From IMG/VR virus record IMGVR_UViG_3300037502_000290, positions 1 through 20,600 of that record: a stretch of DNA of 20,600 nt; one strand, 5' to 3'. Under the pieces are notes generated by a model. It worked only from the letters and a program-made list of their open reading frames with translations. It was not told where the DNA came from and searched no databases. Made by a program: the position numbers and the translations under genes. The DNA comes from a virus. Below are positions 12,707-20,600 of this stretch, piece after piece (position 1 is the stretch's first letter; each line of letters opens with the position of its first letter).

Positions 12707-15700
12707 CGTTTACCTCCGTAAGTTGGTCATTCAAGAAATATCTATCTAGGATGTCTGCTAACTTAGGGTCAACTAAGTCGATAACAGATTGAACATAATC
12801 AGTCCAGGCATTTCTGACTGCTGACTTGTAACCGTTTGGAGCATCCTTCATAAGTTTTGCGTAGTCGTCACGGTACTTCATCATTGCTTCAGTGTGAGTC
12901 CAGAATTGAGTATTGCCGTGTTTAGCCATAAACTTTTCATTCTTAACAATCTGGGTTAAGCCCCAAGCGTATTTGTATGAGACGTTCTCTGTTAAGTTTC
13001 TCTTATACTCATTGCCCCAGGCTGAACTGTATGCAGTCAATTCTTCTGCATATTGCTTAAGAGACAAGCGAAGTTCTTCAACTGAAGCATAACTTGCATA
13101 ACCCTTTTCCTTAGCCAACTTATTGAGTTGGTCTTTGTATGCTGAGTAAGCCTTCCATACGCGACTTACTTCAATATCCTTTTCAACATCGGATATTGAC
13201 TTAAGTGGTAGATTCAGAGTTGTGCCATCTGGCAAAGTAACTCCAGGTTTATTAAGGATTCGGCTGATATTAGGGTCAGAGTCACGAGGTAGGTCAGCAG
13301 TGATAAGACCAATAAGATTCTTATCTAGCGTTCCTAGTTTCTTGACAAGACCAACATTCTCTTCCCATACTCGGCTATAACCTTCAGCCGTTGGAACAAC
13401 ATATGCAGCCTTTGGTCTACGCTTAGAACCAAATGATAGGCGCTCCATTGGGAATGGGTTAGTTGCACCCAATACGCCAGCACGTTCGTTAAGGTCACGC
13501 TCAGCGGCTGCTTTAGCATCGCGCTCGCTTATACCTTGAGCAATGTACTTATCAGTTGCTGCGGTAAAGTATGTGCGGAAAATGTTATCTGGACGCATAT
13601 CGATTACTGCAGGGCTACCGATTGGTGAACCAAACTGCCAGGCAGCCTTCTCTAAGAACTTCTTCTTAGTATTCTTTGTAACTAATTTTTCTGTTGGAGC
13701 CTTACCGATGCCCATTTCGTAAAGAGCCATTTGGTAGTTCCACTCAGAGGTATAAGAGTCAACCCATTCTTTCTTTGACTCATCTCCATTTAGCCATAGT
13801 AAGAAATTGCGAGCCCAGGCTGGAGTAAAGGTCTGTGTAGCCTGCTTGCCTAAATCTGTCTCAACTCCGTATGGGAAAAGTTCTTCGTATGAGTAACCAG
13901 GAATCTTTCCTAATGTCTCATCGATAGTTTTCTTTAGGACCTCATCATTGCCAGGAGCAGCCTTGAGTATCTGACCGATAGCAAATGGGACGACATAGGA
14001 TGGACCTGCAAAGTTAGCAATAAAATTAATTGCTCGGGTTCCAACCATAATGCCTTGACCCTTGTTTAGACCAAGTTCCTTAGTTCCTGGAAGAAGCAAG
14101 TACTCCGCATCAAGAACATCATCAACTGGATTACCATACTTGTCAACTCCGAAGGAGTTATAGATTCCATAGTATGAATTTAAGAATCCAGCCATACGCT
14201 GTGGAGCCTTAGCAGTAAATCTGGTATAGCGATAGAGACCGCTAGCGGATGCTGCTGGGAACGAAAGAACAGTGCGAGCCATATATAGCGCTCTGTTCTG
14301 ACGACGAATCGAATAGAAAGTCTTTTCTGCTTCTTTGACCATTTCGATAGCAGCAGCCTGACGAACGCTATTTACTGTGCCCGTTGTAATCTCAGTACCT
14401 TGAGATGCAAGCAACTCTAGTTTTTGGATTGTACGGGTACGGAGTTCTACGCTACCCCAAGCCCAGCGGATTGCGTTTTCAGGTGCACCTAGTTTGGTCC
14501 AAGCCCAACTTGATGCTCTATCAAAAGCCTCAAGGAAATTCTTTGATTGCTCAATCGGTGTTGCATACTTATTGTCTAGCGGATTGATTGGGGTCAAGCG
14601 CTCTAATTTGTCGCCGAGAAGTTGAGCAAGTTGATTGCCACGAACTTCACCCGCTGCGGCTGCAGCCTTGGCTTCTATCGTTGGCAAGTAGCGATTGACA
14701 TATGCAATCTGGTCATCAATGATATCAATAATGTCAGACCTGTCACGACCAAAATCATTTGCATACGATGCGCCTTGGCGCTTAGTTCCCCAAGTGCTAA
14801 TGATTTCATTACGTGTACGACCAGCAAGAATCTGGTCTACGAGTACGTCGCCTCGCATATAGTTGTTGACTGTGTAAGCCAACTCATCAAAATACAGTGG
14901 GTCATAGACTGGAGTAATGCGGTTAGGGTTTCTGCGACCAAGCATCTGAGTGCGGGTAGCGAAAGCCTTATCTCCAAGAAGTTCAATTTCACGTGTGTGA
15001 CGGTTAGAGATTTCAGACTTGTAAGATGTACCCAAGTGGTTCTCGCTCTCGAGACGAGGCAAGTTGACAGTCTGTCCATTACTTAAGACATAGCCCTGTT
15101 CCTCTTGGCGTCCCTTGCGACGAATACGGCGATTGTCTGCAACTGACCACTCATCGGCTAATGCCTTACGGGATGGACCCATCTCAACAAGAATCTTATC
15201 GATATCATCGTAAGCATTCTTGACACTGAGGTTAAGTTTATTTAAGTCAGGGGCTAGTGTATTGATATCACCAGCAGCCTTAGTTATTGCTAGTTCAGCA
15301 GCACGAATATCGCTTGCATATCGTGGGTCATTTACTGACTTAAGATACTGAACTCGGCGTACTAAACCATATAGGCTAGGCACTTCTTCACGCACAGTAT
15401 TGTATTCATCTGCACGGTCACGAGCCTTCTTCTCAAGGTTAGCAAGTAAACGCTCTGCTGCCCGCAAGTCAGCCTTGACTAGGTCAACATTATCAGCCTT
15501 AGTAACAGGGGAGCGGGCGTTTGGATTGATAAAGAACTCTACCCATTCAGCAACAGCATTGTCAGCGATATCTACAGCCTGTTCAATCTGCTCTGTATAC
15601 TGGGCGTATTCATCTTTAAGAGCCTTCTTACGCGCTGCGCTTTTGATGTTAGCCTTATTGACTGCGCTAAAGAATCTATTCTTATTGTTGAATAGGCTGT

Positions 15701-17927
15701 TCTTAACGAATGACTGGGTGCTGTCTACCAAGAACTTAGAACCCTGTGACATAACAGCCGCATTGAGAGGTTCAAAGATTGAGTTCTTTGGGATATATGC
15801 TGGGCGAACCAACTGTGCAAATGAGAATATCTTGTTACCAGACTCAAACGCTAGGCGTCCTGTGTCTGTAAATACGTTGCTCTTTGGATTGAAAGTACCC
15901 TTTACGTTGGATACTTCACGAACAATCTTGCCCATTGGGATAAGAGGAGTTGCGTTAGCAAGTTGACGTTGTGTCTGTGGGCTAACGATTACTCGATAAC
16001 CGCTTGGGTCAATAGCAAATGAATCACGAGATAGGTCATCGTGATACTTGCTGATGCTGTCCATCATCTCATCAACGAAACGCTTAGCCTGAACACGGCT
16101 TAAGCCCATTGTATTCAAAGTGTCTAGGGCTACCTGAATGTTCATTTCCTTGAACAATCCTGCTCGTTCGCCATCAGTCTTAGCCATCAGGGTTCTATCA
16201 ATAAGATTGCGGCGATATTGTGCTACAGAAATCTGAGTTCCGTCTGCAAGTTTGACCATATTGCCACCACGACGGAATAGTGGGACGTCATCTAGCCAAG
16301 CATTGATTTCCTCAACAGCATCTGCTGGTCGTAGACCAGAATGGCTAATGATTCCACGAGGAAGTTTGCTGCCAGTAAAGTGCATCAAGGCTGTGGCTGC
16401 GCCATTGCGACGACCACTGCCAATCATAATCTGGGCTACGCCACCGACATCGCTATAGTCACGAACCTCAGTTCCTGCTGCCAACTTCTGCTTTGTCTCA
16501 CGCAGTTTGATAGTAGCACTACGTCCGATGATTGGTTCTACTGGCTTATAGGTTGTACCTAGAACACGTGGTTCTGGGAGGAACTGACCAGTCTGTGCGT
16601 CATAGCGGTCCTGCAAGAAAGCATCAAAGATATCTTGAGATTCAGGGTTCTTAGCAATAGCATCATCGAATGCTGCGCTCCAGCGCTCTTTAGCCTGTGC
16701 ATTGTACGAACGATATGCACCAGTCTTGGCGTAATCTGCTGCAACTTCAGCACCTGCATTGGAGGCATACCACAAATCATCTGTCTTACGTGCGTTGATT
16801 AGACGCTCAATCGCTGGACCGTAACCCTTATCTGCAAGCAATAAGTCTCTAACAAAGTTAGGGTCATTTGTTTCTTTAATCAAAGCAGCCAAACGAGGGT
16901 TATTTGTGTGTGGCTTAAGAATCTTATTAATCAAAACAATGTCTTGGGTATCTGCCATATTGACAATGTCAGTACCAAAAGATGTTTGAGTTACACCTGA
17001 GATGTGGTCATCTGCTAGTTTCTCTAGTTTAGAGATAGCATCTACATCGTAAACATTAATCTTATTGTTCAAGCCAGATAGACGTGCTATACCTTTAAGA
17101 GCACTAACTGAACCACTAGCAGCGCCGACTACCGCAGCATTGCCAACCAAGGCATCTGTGAATCCAGTAAGCCAACGACCTGTTGTATTATCTACAAAGT
17201 TAGCCTGAATATCAGCATCATTCCATAGATTGACTCGGTCAATATCAATACCACCATCTTCTAGGATGGCATCAGATACGCCTGTAACGTGGAATGGGTT
17301 TAGATAAGACTTAGTTAGGGCTACTCCTAGCGATACATCCTTGCTTCGATTGTAAGCAGTTTGGATATCGCTTAATTGAATACCTTTGCCATAAGCATCA
17401 TCCTCAAATAAAGGGCTTTCTGGGTCTGTCAAAAGCGCTAGCGTAGATATAGGACGCTTAACGTATGGACTTAGAACCTTTTCTTCAAGTTGAATTGAAG
17501 CCTGAAGTAGTGGGTCAAAAGGAATTGCTGCTTCTGCTGCTGTCTGTGCAGCATATTCAACCATACCATCTTTGAGAAGATTATTTAAGTCTGTGCCAGT
17601 TTCAGTTGCTACCTTTGCAGCAGCGCGAGTGAGACCTACCTGTGTTCCAGCCTTGAGTACTGCAGCACCAGGACCTGCACCAGGTTGTACACCTAGAGCC
17701 TGAAACGGAGCCATTACTCCTTTTCCTAAAAAACCAGCAGCCTTGCCAAGTGGTTTAGTAATGGGCTCGTAGAATTCTCCAGCCTCTTTTACTTCTTTGA
17801 CGACCTGCTTTGCTACGCCCTTTGTAATATTCTTGCCAATGTTCCAAGGCGAGAGGGTATCAACGACTTTCTGGGCTGCTTTTTTATCGCCGCCTAAAGC
17901 CTTCTTAAAGTTATCCCAAAAAGCCAT
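12699..17927 (-). CDS. Giant (1742 aa) virion protein, ejection/internal protein candidate
   Basis: The largest gene here. The N-terminus is basic and amphipathic (MAFWDNFKKALGGDKKAAQK), followed by Gly/Ala-rich amphipathic helices to ~residue 130. Residues ~255-290 (TGFTDALVGNAAVVGAASGS) are a moderately hydrophobic segment. The centre (about 500-1050) is long charged helix with coiled-coil-like parts such as 'DEYAQYTEQIEQAVDIADNA' and 'ADLRAAERLLANLEKKARDR'. Around residue 1200-1320 are 'YRYTRFTAKAPQRMAGFLNS' and a hydrophobic stretch 'INFIANFAGPSYVVPFAIGQ'. The C-terminus is helical and ends LNDQLTEVNVD. There is no signal peptide, lysozyme or transglycosylase motif, and I could not find the RNA-polymerase motifs of the N4 virion enzyme. 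Length, amphipathic N-terminus, membrane-active-looking segments and position fit an ejected internal protein. It could also be a tape-measure-like protein. ATG abuts the upstream TAA, with GGAG six bases ahead. Confidence 0.72.
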   Translation of the reverse strand: MAFWDNFKKALGGDKKAAQKVVDTLSPWNIGKNITKGVAKQVVKEVKEAGEFYEPITKPLGKAAGFLGKGVMAPFQALGVQPGAGPGAAVLKAGTQVGLTRAAAKVATETGTDLNNLLKDGMVEYAAQTAAEAAIPFDPLLQASIQLEEKVLSPYVKRPISTLALLTDPESPLFEDDAYGKGIQLSDIQTAYNRSKDVSLGVALTKSYLNPFHVTGVSDAILEDGGIDIDRVNLWNDADIQANFVDNTTGRWLTGFTDALVGNAAVVGAASGSVSALKGIARLSGLNNKINVYDVDAISKLEKLADDHISGVTQTSFGTDIVNMADTQDIVLINKILKPHTNNPRLAALIKETNDPNFVRDLLLADKGYGPAIERLINARKTDDLWYASNAGAEVAADYAKTGAYRSYNAQAKERWSAAFDDAIAKNPESQDIFDAFLQDRYDAQTGQFLPEPRVLGTTYKPVEPIIGRSATIKLRETKQKLAAGTEVRDYSDVGGVAQIMIGSGRRNGAATALMHFTGSKLPRGIISHSGLRPADAVEEINAWLDDVPLFRRGGNMVKLADGTQISVAQYRRNLIDRTLMAKTDGERAGLFKEMNIQVALDTLNTMGLSRVQAKRFVDEMMDSISKYHDDLSRDSFAIDPSGYRVIVSPQTQRQLANATPLIPMGKIVREVSNVKGTFNPKSNVFTDTGRLAFESGNKIFSFAQLVRPAYIPKNSIFEPLNAAVMSQGSKFLVDSTQSFVKNSLFNNKNRFFSAVNKANIKSAARKKALKDEYAQYTEQIEQAVDIADNAVAEWVEFFINPNARSPVTKADNVDLVKADLRAAERLLANLEKKARDRADEYNTVREEVPSLYGLVRRVQYLKSVNDPRYASDIRAAELAITKAAGDINTLAPDLNKLNLSVKNAYDDIDKILVEMGPSRKALADEWSVADNRRIRRKGRQEEQGYVLSNGQTVNLPRLESENHLGTSYKSEISNRHTREIELLGDKAFATRTQMLGRRNPNRITPVYDPLYFDELAYTVNNYMRGDVLVDQILAGRTRNEIISTWGTKRQGASYANDFGRDRSDIIDIIDDQIAYVNRYLPTIEAKAAAAAGEVRGNQLAQLLGDKLERLTPINPLDNKYATPIEQSKNFLEAFDRASSWAWTKLGAPENAIRWAWGSVELRTRTIQKLELLASQGTEITTGTVNSVRQAAAIEMVKEAEKTFYSIRRQNRALYMARTVLSFPAASASGLYRYTRFTAKAPQRMAGFLNSYYGIYNSFGVDKYGNPVDDVLDAEYLLLPGTKELGLNKGQGIMVGTRAINFIANFAGPSYVVPFAIGQILKAAPGNDEVLKKTIDETLGKIPGYSYEELFPYGVETDLGKQATQTFTPAWARNFLLWLNGDESKKEWVDSYTSEWNYQMALYEMGIGKAPTEKLVTKNTKKKFLEKAAWQFGSPIGSPAVIDMRPDNIFRTYFTAATDKYIAQGISERDAKAAAERDLNERAGVLGATNPFPMERLSFGSKRRPKAAYVVPTAEGYSRVWEENVGLVKKLGTLDKNLIGLITADLPRDSDPNISRILNKPGVTLPDGTTLNLPLKSISDVEKDIEVSRVWKAYSAYKDQLNKLAKEKGYASYASVEELRLSLKQYAEELTAYSSAWGNEYKRNLTENVSYKYAWGLTQIVKNEKFMAKHGNTQFWTHTEAMMKYRDDYAKLMKDAPNGYKSAVRNAWTDYVQSVIDLVDPKLADILDRYFLNDQLTEVNVD
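12713..12717 (-). promoter_or_regulatory. Ribosome binding site supporting a TTG start
   Basis: GGAGG on the minus strand six bases before TTG at 12706-12704, inside the last codons of the giant gene. It supports this unusual start for the 373-residue protein. Confidence 0.7.
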
Positions 17928-18134
17928 TTAGAACTCCAAATACTCTGGGTTAAAGTTAGAAGGTTCTCCGCCTTTAACGTCTTGACCTGTAATCTCTCTA
18001 ATAAAATTATCTCTATCTGTTGGGCTGTCCCAAGGAACCATAGATAGCATAAAAGCAATGCCGAAGTTTTCGTACCCTAGTGAGTTTCCGAATCTATCTA
18101 GATGGTCGAAGAATGTGTTCTCCATCCATTGCAT
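17928..18134 (-). CDS. Small acidic hypothetical phage protein
   Basis: A 68-residue protein starting MQWMENTFFDHLDRFGNSLG, then YENFGIAFMLSMVPWDSPTD and ending SNFNPEYLEF. It is acidic and aromatic-rich, with one amphipathic helix (IAFMLSMV) and no clear transmembrane segment. The ATG overlaps the upstream TAA (TAATG), and its TAA is directly followed by the giant gene's ATG, so it is probably translationally coupled to it. It may be a small partner or chaperone of the giant protein. No family is recognised. Confidence 0.68.
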   Translation of the reverse strand: MQWMENTFFDHLDRFGNSLGYENFGIAFMLSMVPWDSPTDRDNFIREITGQDVKGGEPSNFNPEYLEF

Positions 18135-18646
18135 TACATCAACTCCCGCATCAGGGCATTAACCATCCTCTTGTATGAGTCTGGAGCACCAGGCATACGT
18201 GCAGCATTGAGCAAGTCTGGAAGATAGCGCTTAACTAAATCTACATTCTCAATTTGACGATTGTTTGGATTGATACTTGGAGGCAATGCTTCACTCCCAC
18301 GTCCTGAACCAAAGTCAACACCGTCGGTTGCTGGCAAATAAGTATCTGGCTCTGCATCAAGTGGGCTGATTGCTCCAAGTAACTGAGCCATTCCCTCTCC
18401 TGCACCTGGTTTTGGCAACTGTGATGCTGGATTGGCAGCGTTGGCTGTTGTAGATACGTTGCCACCTTCGCTAATCTGTTGTGCCATAGCCGTATTTTCT
18501 CCTTGTGCAAATCCAGATGGACGAAGTTGCGTAGCCTTTGCTACCTTCTGCGCCACAAATCTTCCTGACTGACCATTACCACCATTAGGAGACACAGTCA
18601 TTGGGTCGTTCTGTGATGCAGTAGGGCGAAATCCTCCGCTAACCAT
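18134..18646 (-). CDS. Disordered phage structural-region protein
   Basis: A 170-residue protein starting MVSGGFRPTASQNDPMTVSP, rich in Gly, Asn, Gln, Ser, Pro and Ala and likely disordered over its first ~125 residues. The C-terminal ~45 residues (VDLVKRYLPDLLNAARMPGAPDSYKRMVNALMREL) form an amphipathic helical pair. The opening 'GGFRPTA.QNDP..V...GGNGQSG' recurs in structural gene clusters of environmental phages, by my memory. One-base overlaps tie it to both neighbours. A disordered head with a helical anchor suggests a minor virion or assembly protein whose short helix binds a larger partner. Function unknown. Confidence 0.7.
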   Translation of the reverse strand: MVSGGFRPTASQNDPMTVSPNGGNGQSGRFVAQKVAKATQLRPSGFAQGENTAMAQQISEGGNVSTTANAANPASQLPKPGAGEGMAQLLGAISPLDAEPDTYLPATDGVDFGSGRGSEALPPSINPNNRQIENVDLVKRYLPDLLNAARMPGAPDSYKRMVNALMRELM

Positions 18647-18873
18647 TACTTCTCCTCTGGTGTATATGAATATTCTTCAGCGCTCAACAGCATTCCTTTG
18701 GCTAACCAAGGGTTCATATTGTCACTTACGTCTGTCATTAGGTATCGAGTGCCCTCATAATCGGACCACTCACTTACAAGAACCCATCCTGTACAGATTT
18801 GGCTCTCTGAATCTTCTAGTTCTTCAGCAAGAATCCTCATTGCCTTTTCGATTGCTTCGTTAAACTTGCTCAC
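18646..18873 (-). CDS. Small hypothetical protein coupled to the Ntn-hydrolase
   Basis: A 75-residue acidic protein from GTG at 18873, which overlaps the hydrolase stop as GTGA. The N-terminal helix (MSKFNEAIEKAMRILAEELE) is followed by strands with 'TGWVLVSEWSDYEGTRYLMTD' and 'PWLAKGMLLSAEEYSY'. The 'W.lV.e..D.eG.R.l' pattern resembles small proteins in structural clusters of actinobacterial phages, where function is unknown to me. Tight coupling to the hydrolase gene suggests equal expression and possibly a joint role, for example as regulator or adaptor; this is only inferred from position. Confidence 0.68.
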   Translation of the reverse strand: MSKFNEAIEKAMRILAEELEDSESQICTGWVLVSEWSDYEGTRYLMTDVSDNMNPWLAKGMLLSAEEYSYTPEEK

Positions 18874-19406
18874 TTGTACTGCACTTCTTGATAAAAAGGA
18901 GCCGCTGAGTAAGCACTGACTTTAGATGCTATCTCCATAGCCACTTCTGGGTCTGCTCCTGCATAAAGTGCGCCCAATGCGTAAGGTCCACCTGAACCAA
19001 TCGCATAAAGGTTATCATCGGACTTCATTACCGATAAGTCCTCATCAATGTCGAATATCTCGCCGCCTACTGAGATAAGGAATTGGAATCGCATTCCATC
19101 CTTCTTATCTTCCTCAAAGTTGTAGCCATTGTCTATCAAGCACTTACGAAGTGATGGCATAACCTTGGTAATCATAAAACGATAGACGTCTTTCTTGTCC
19201 TTCGCTGTAAACTGTGGCGGTATCCAGATATTCTGTGCGATATCACACGGGGCAACTTCTCCAGCACCAGCGATAAGTATGGCTCCACGCTTAGCAATCT
19301 TCTTCATAACCTTATGTGCGTAGATTCTTCCCGCATCATCTGTTACTCGACTGTCAGCATACAAAAGGCTGTGGTCATCATATTCAATTCCAATAATCGT
19401 TGTCAC
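18870..19406 (-). CDS. Proteasome-beta/HslV-like Ntn-hydrolase, candidate prohead protease
   Basis: A 178-residue protein from GTG at 19406, with AGGAGGGG four bases ahead. After removal of the initiator Met the new N-terminus would be Thr-Thr-Ile-Ile, as in HslV (TTI). 'LLYADSRVT' places an Asp at position 17 counted from Thr1, as in proteasome beta and HslV subunits ('DSR.T'). 'HKVMKKI' supplies a Lys near position 33, allowing for one inserted residue. 'ILIAGAGEVAPCD' matches the core strand and turn, and 'LYAIGSGGPYALGALYAG' is the hallmark Gly-rich turn of HslV. The length is that of HslV. These proteins are threonine peptidases in chambered rings, usually fed by an ATPase, and no ATPase is visible here. 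The gene lies directly after the portal gene, where other phages keep the capsid maturation protease. A maturation or scaffold-removing role is therefore my inference; family membership is well supported. Confidence 0.85.
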   Translation of the reverse strand: MTTIIGIEYDDHSLLYADSRVTDDAGRIYAHKVMKKIAKRGAILIAGAGEVAPCDIAQNIWIPPQFTAKDKKDVYRFMITKVMPSLRKCLIDNGYNFEEDKKDGMRFQFLISVGGEIFDIDEDLSVMKSDDNLYAIGSGGPYALGALYAGADPEVAMEIASKVSAYSAAPFYQEVQYK

Positions 19407-19410
19407 GTGT

Positions 19411-19418
19411 CCCCTCCT
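19411..19418 (-). promoter_or_regulatory. Strong ribosome binding site of the Ntn-hydrolase
   Basis: AGGAGGGG on the minus strand, four bases before a GTG start. It fixes the start so that Thr becomes residue 1 after Met removal. Confidence 0.72.
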
Positions 19419-19421
19419 TGA

Positions 19422-20600
19422 TTATCGTCGTCGAATAGTTCTTACGCTTGCGTTCGCTTCTCCTCCGCCTGAAAGGCTGGATAAAAGGCTAAGAATGTCT
19501 GGTGCTCCTGCTGCTGGTGGTACTTCTGGTCCACCTTCCATAGGAAGAGCGCCTTCTGCTGGTGCACCTAAGGGAGCAGGGGACGGTTGCTCAACCATTT
19601 CAGGCATAGCCCCAGCAGAAGGAACCTGCTCTGCAGGTGCGAATGATTCTTCAATCGCATCTTCAAGTGCTACACCCTTCTGGCGAGCCTTAATGACTGC
19701 AGCAATTTTGCGAACAACATCAGAGGCATCTGCCCCTTGTGTTGCCATTGCAGGAATCGCTTGAGTATATGCAGTCAAAGAGCCGAGCAAGGCTTGGCGC
19801 ATATTCTCAACTTCAATCTTTTCTAATTCTTGTGTGACGTTTACTGTGAATGGAAGTTCACGCATTGCTAGGTCTTTGGAGATAAGTCCTCCACCAAGAG
19901 CCTGTAGCATAAAGATAAGACCCTGTGCTGGGTTAAGACCTGCAAGCATTCCATAACGGACATCAGCACTATAGTCGCCCTTGATATCTTTACGTGGGCT
20001 GTAGGTGATTTCGTATGGTGAACCAGAGTCAACGCCACGAATGGTCTTGACATCTGGGAAAATCTTCTCGTCTACTTCAAAACAAATCTGAATTACATCA
20101 CGTAGTGCGCTAGCAAAGATTGCTTGAGCGGACTTAACTTGGGTATCAAAAGCACCCATAAGAGCCTGCACACCTTGTCCTGTGACAACTGATGCGTCAA
20201 TGTTTCCTGTACGTCCCTCAGGATAACGTGCGCCGACACGCATTTCTTGATTGAGCAATGTTTGCTCGGTGAATGCGCCTTGTGGCAAGGTAAGTTCTAC
20301 GCGACGTACGCCTGCTGGATTGTTTGTGCGGATAACCGCATCTCCACCAAGCATAAGTTCTTGTACGTCGGAAGGAAGAACGATTGGAGCCTGTACAGAT
20401 TTCTCTGCTGCTTCCATTGCCAAAAGAGCAAAGCGGTTGCGTAGCAACTGAATACCAATGATGTCATCGAACTGACCACGCATTTCACCATCGACAGATG
20501 GTTTACGTGCACAAACAATCATCATCTTGCCTAGTGGATTCTTGGCTGTTGAAAGAACCAAGTTGCCCTTTGTAGGTAGATATACGATTGACTGGTCTTT
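19422..20600 (-). CDS. Portal protein, C-terminal part (5' end outside window)
   Basis: The frame is open to the window edge, giving 392 residues that begin KDQSIVYLPTKGN; the TTG at 20561 is internal and not the start. Portal-like features: 'GQFDDIIGIQLLRNRFALLAM' and 'EKSVQAPIVLPSDVQELMLG' (the long helix and following segment), then 'TEQTLLNQEMRVGARYPEGR' and 'GNIDASVVTGQGVQALMGAF'. Next is 'DTQVKSAQAIFASALRDVIQ', a crown-like helix. The 'YSPRKDIKGDYSADVRYGML' strand and 'LISKDLAMRELPF' helix follow. The last ~75 residues are Pro/Glu/Ala-rich and disordered, ending VRTIRRR. The portal forms the ring at one capsid vertex through which DNA is packed and released. It is followed after 15 bases by the Ntn-hydrolase. 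Assignment rests on recognised sequence character plus neighbours; the N-terminal half is missing. Confidence 0.8.
   Translation of the reverse strand, partial: KDQSIVYLPTKGNLVLSTAKNPLGKMMIVCARKPSVDGEMRGQFDDIIGIQLLRNRFALLAMEAAEKSVQAPIVLPSDVQELMLGGDAVIRTNNPAGVRRVELTLPQGAFTEQTLLNQEMRVGARYPEGRTGNIDASVVTGQGVQALMGAFDTQVKSAQAIFASALRDVIQICFEVDEKIFPDVKTIRGVDSGSPYEITYSPRKDIKGDYSADVRYGMLAGLNPAQGLIFMLQALGGGLISKDLAMRELPFTVNVTQELEKIEVENMRQALLGSLTAYTQAIPAMATQGADASDVVRKIAAVIKARQKGVALEDAIEESFAPAEQVPSAGAMPEMVEQPSPAPLGAPAEGALPMEGGPEVPPAAGAPDILSLLSSLSGGGEANASVRTIRRR

Noticed and set aside
14622-15086. 154-residue plus-strand open frame
   Set aside because: Antisense shadow within the giant gene; no recognisable features.
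15400-15966. 188-residue plus-strand open frame
   Set aside because: Lies antisense inside the giant gene, has Ser/Leu/Ala-rich arbitrary composition, no domain and no ribosome site.
12699-17927. N4-type virion RNA polymerase
   Set aside because: The capsid is N4-gp56 type and the protein is very large, so I looked for the DxxGR, R...K......YG and HD motifs in order and did not find them. Gene order also differs from N4.
20518-20561. TTG at 20561 as portal start
   Set aside because: The frame continues to the window edge with portal-like residues and no stop, so the start lies outside the window.
1-20600. CRISPR arrays, tRNA genes, insertion sequences, attachment sites
   Set aside because: None seen on reading. 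Repeats present are coding low-complexity units without spacer structure, and no cloverleaf or inverted terminal repeats were found by eye.

Overview
This window is a stretch of tailed-phage (Caudoviricetes) genome carrying the head, connector and tail-fibre genes. Every convincing gene lies on the minus strand, so transcription runs from position 20600 down to 1. The genes are packed tightly: stops and starts repeatedly overlap as TAATG, ATGA or GTGA, and most gaps are under 60 bases. I see no tRNA, integrase, repressor, insertion sequence, CRISPR array or host housekeeping gene. Base composition is moderate (mid-40s % GC by eye), Shine-Dalgarno sites are strong (GGAGG type), and GTG and TTG starts are frequent. 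The protein set resembles that of environmental phages, including ones assigned to aquatic actinobacteria, but the host cannot be fixed from this sequence. There is no stretch of more than 300 bases without a gene.

In transcription order, the first block (20600-17928) holds the C-terminal part of the portal protein, then a proteasome-beta/HslV-like Ntn-hydrolase where many phages keep their prohead protease, then three small proteins. The second block (17927-10133) encodes a 1742-residue protein and two companion helical proteins; together they are the best candidates for internal or ejection proteins. A 127-base GC-rich gap (10006-10132) precedes the scaffold-like protein and an N4-gp56-type major capsid protein. 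A stable hairpin with a GCAA loop follows the capsid stop codon.

The third block (8238-6409) has two small conserved phage proteins followed by seven very small proteins, mostly Lys-rich (one is DUF6496-like). Three of these, of 43, 52 and 49 residues, plus a GTG-started one of 52 residues, are easy to miss and were found by hand translation. The fourth block (6409-1) starts with a small protein and a likely connector/adaptor protein. It continues with a 618-residue Ala/Ser-rich fibre protein, two further fibre proteins each followed by a small helical partner, a small beta-rich protein, and a Gly-rich tail protein that runs off the window edge.

Together the genes describe virion assembly: portal plus scaffold plus capsid, a possible maturation protease, candidate internal proteins ejected with DNA, a connector, and a modular adhesion apparatus. 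Terminase, replication and lysis genes are not visible here and presumably lie outside the window.
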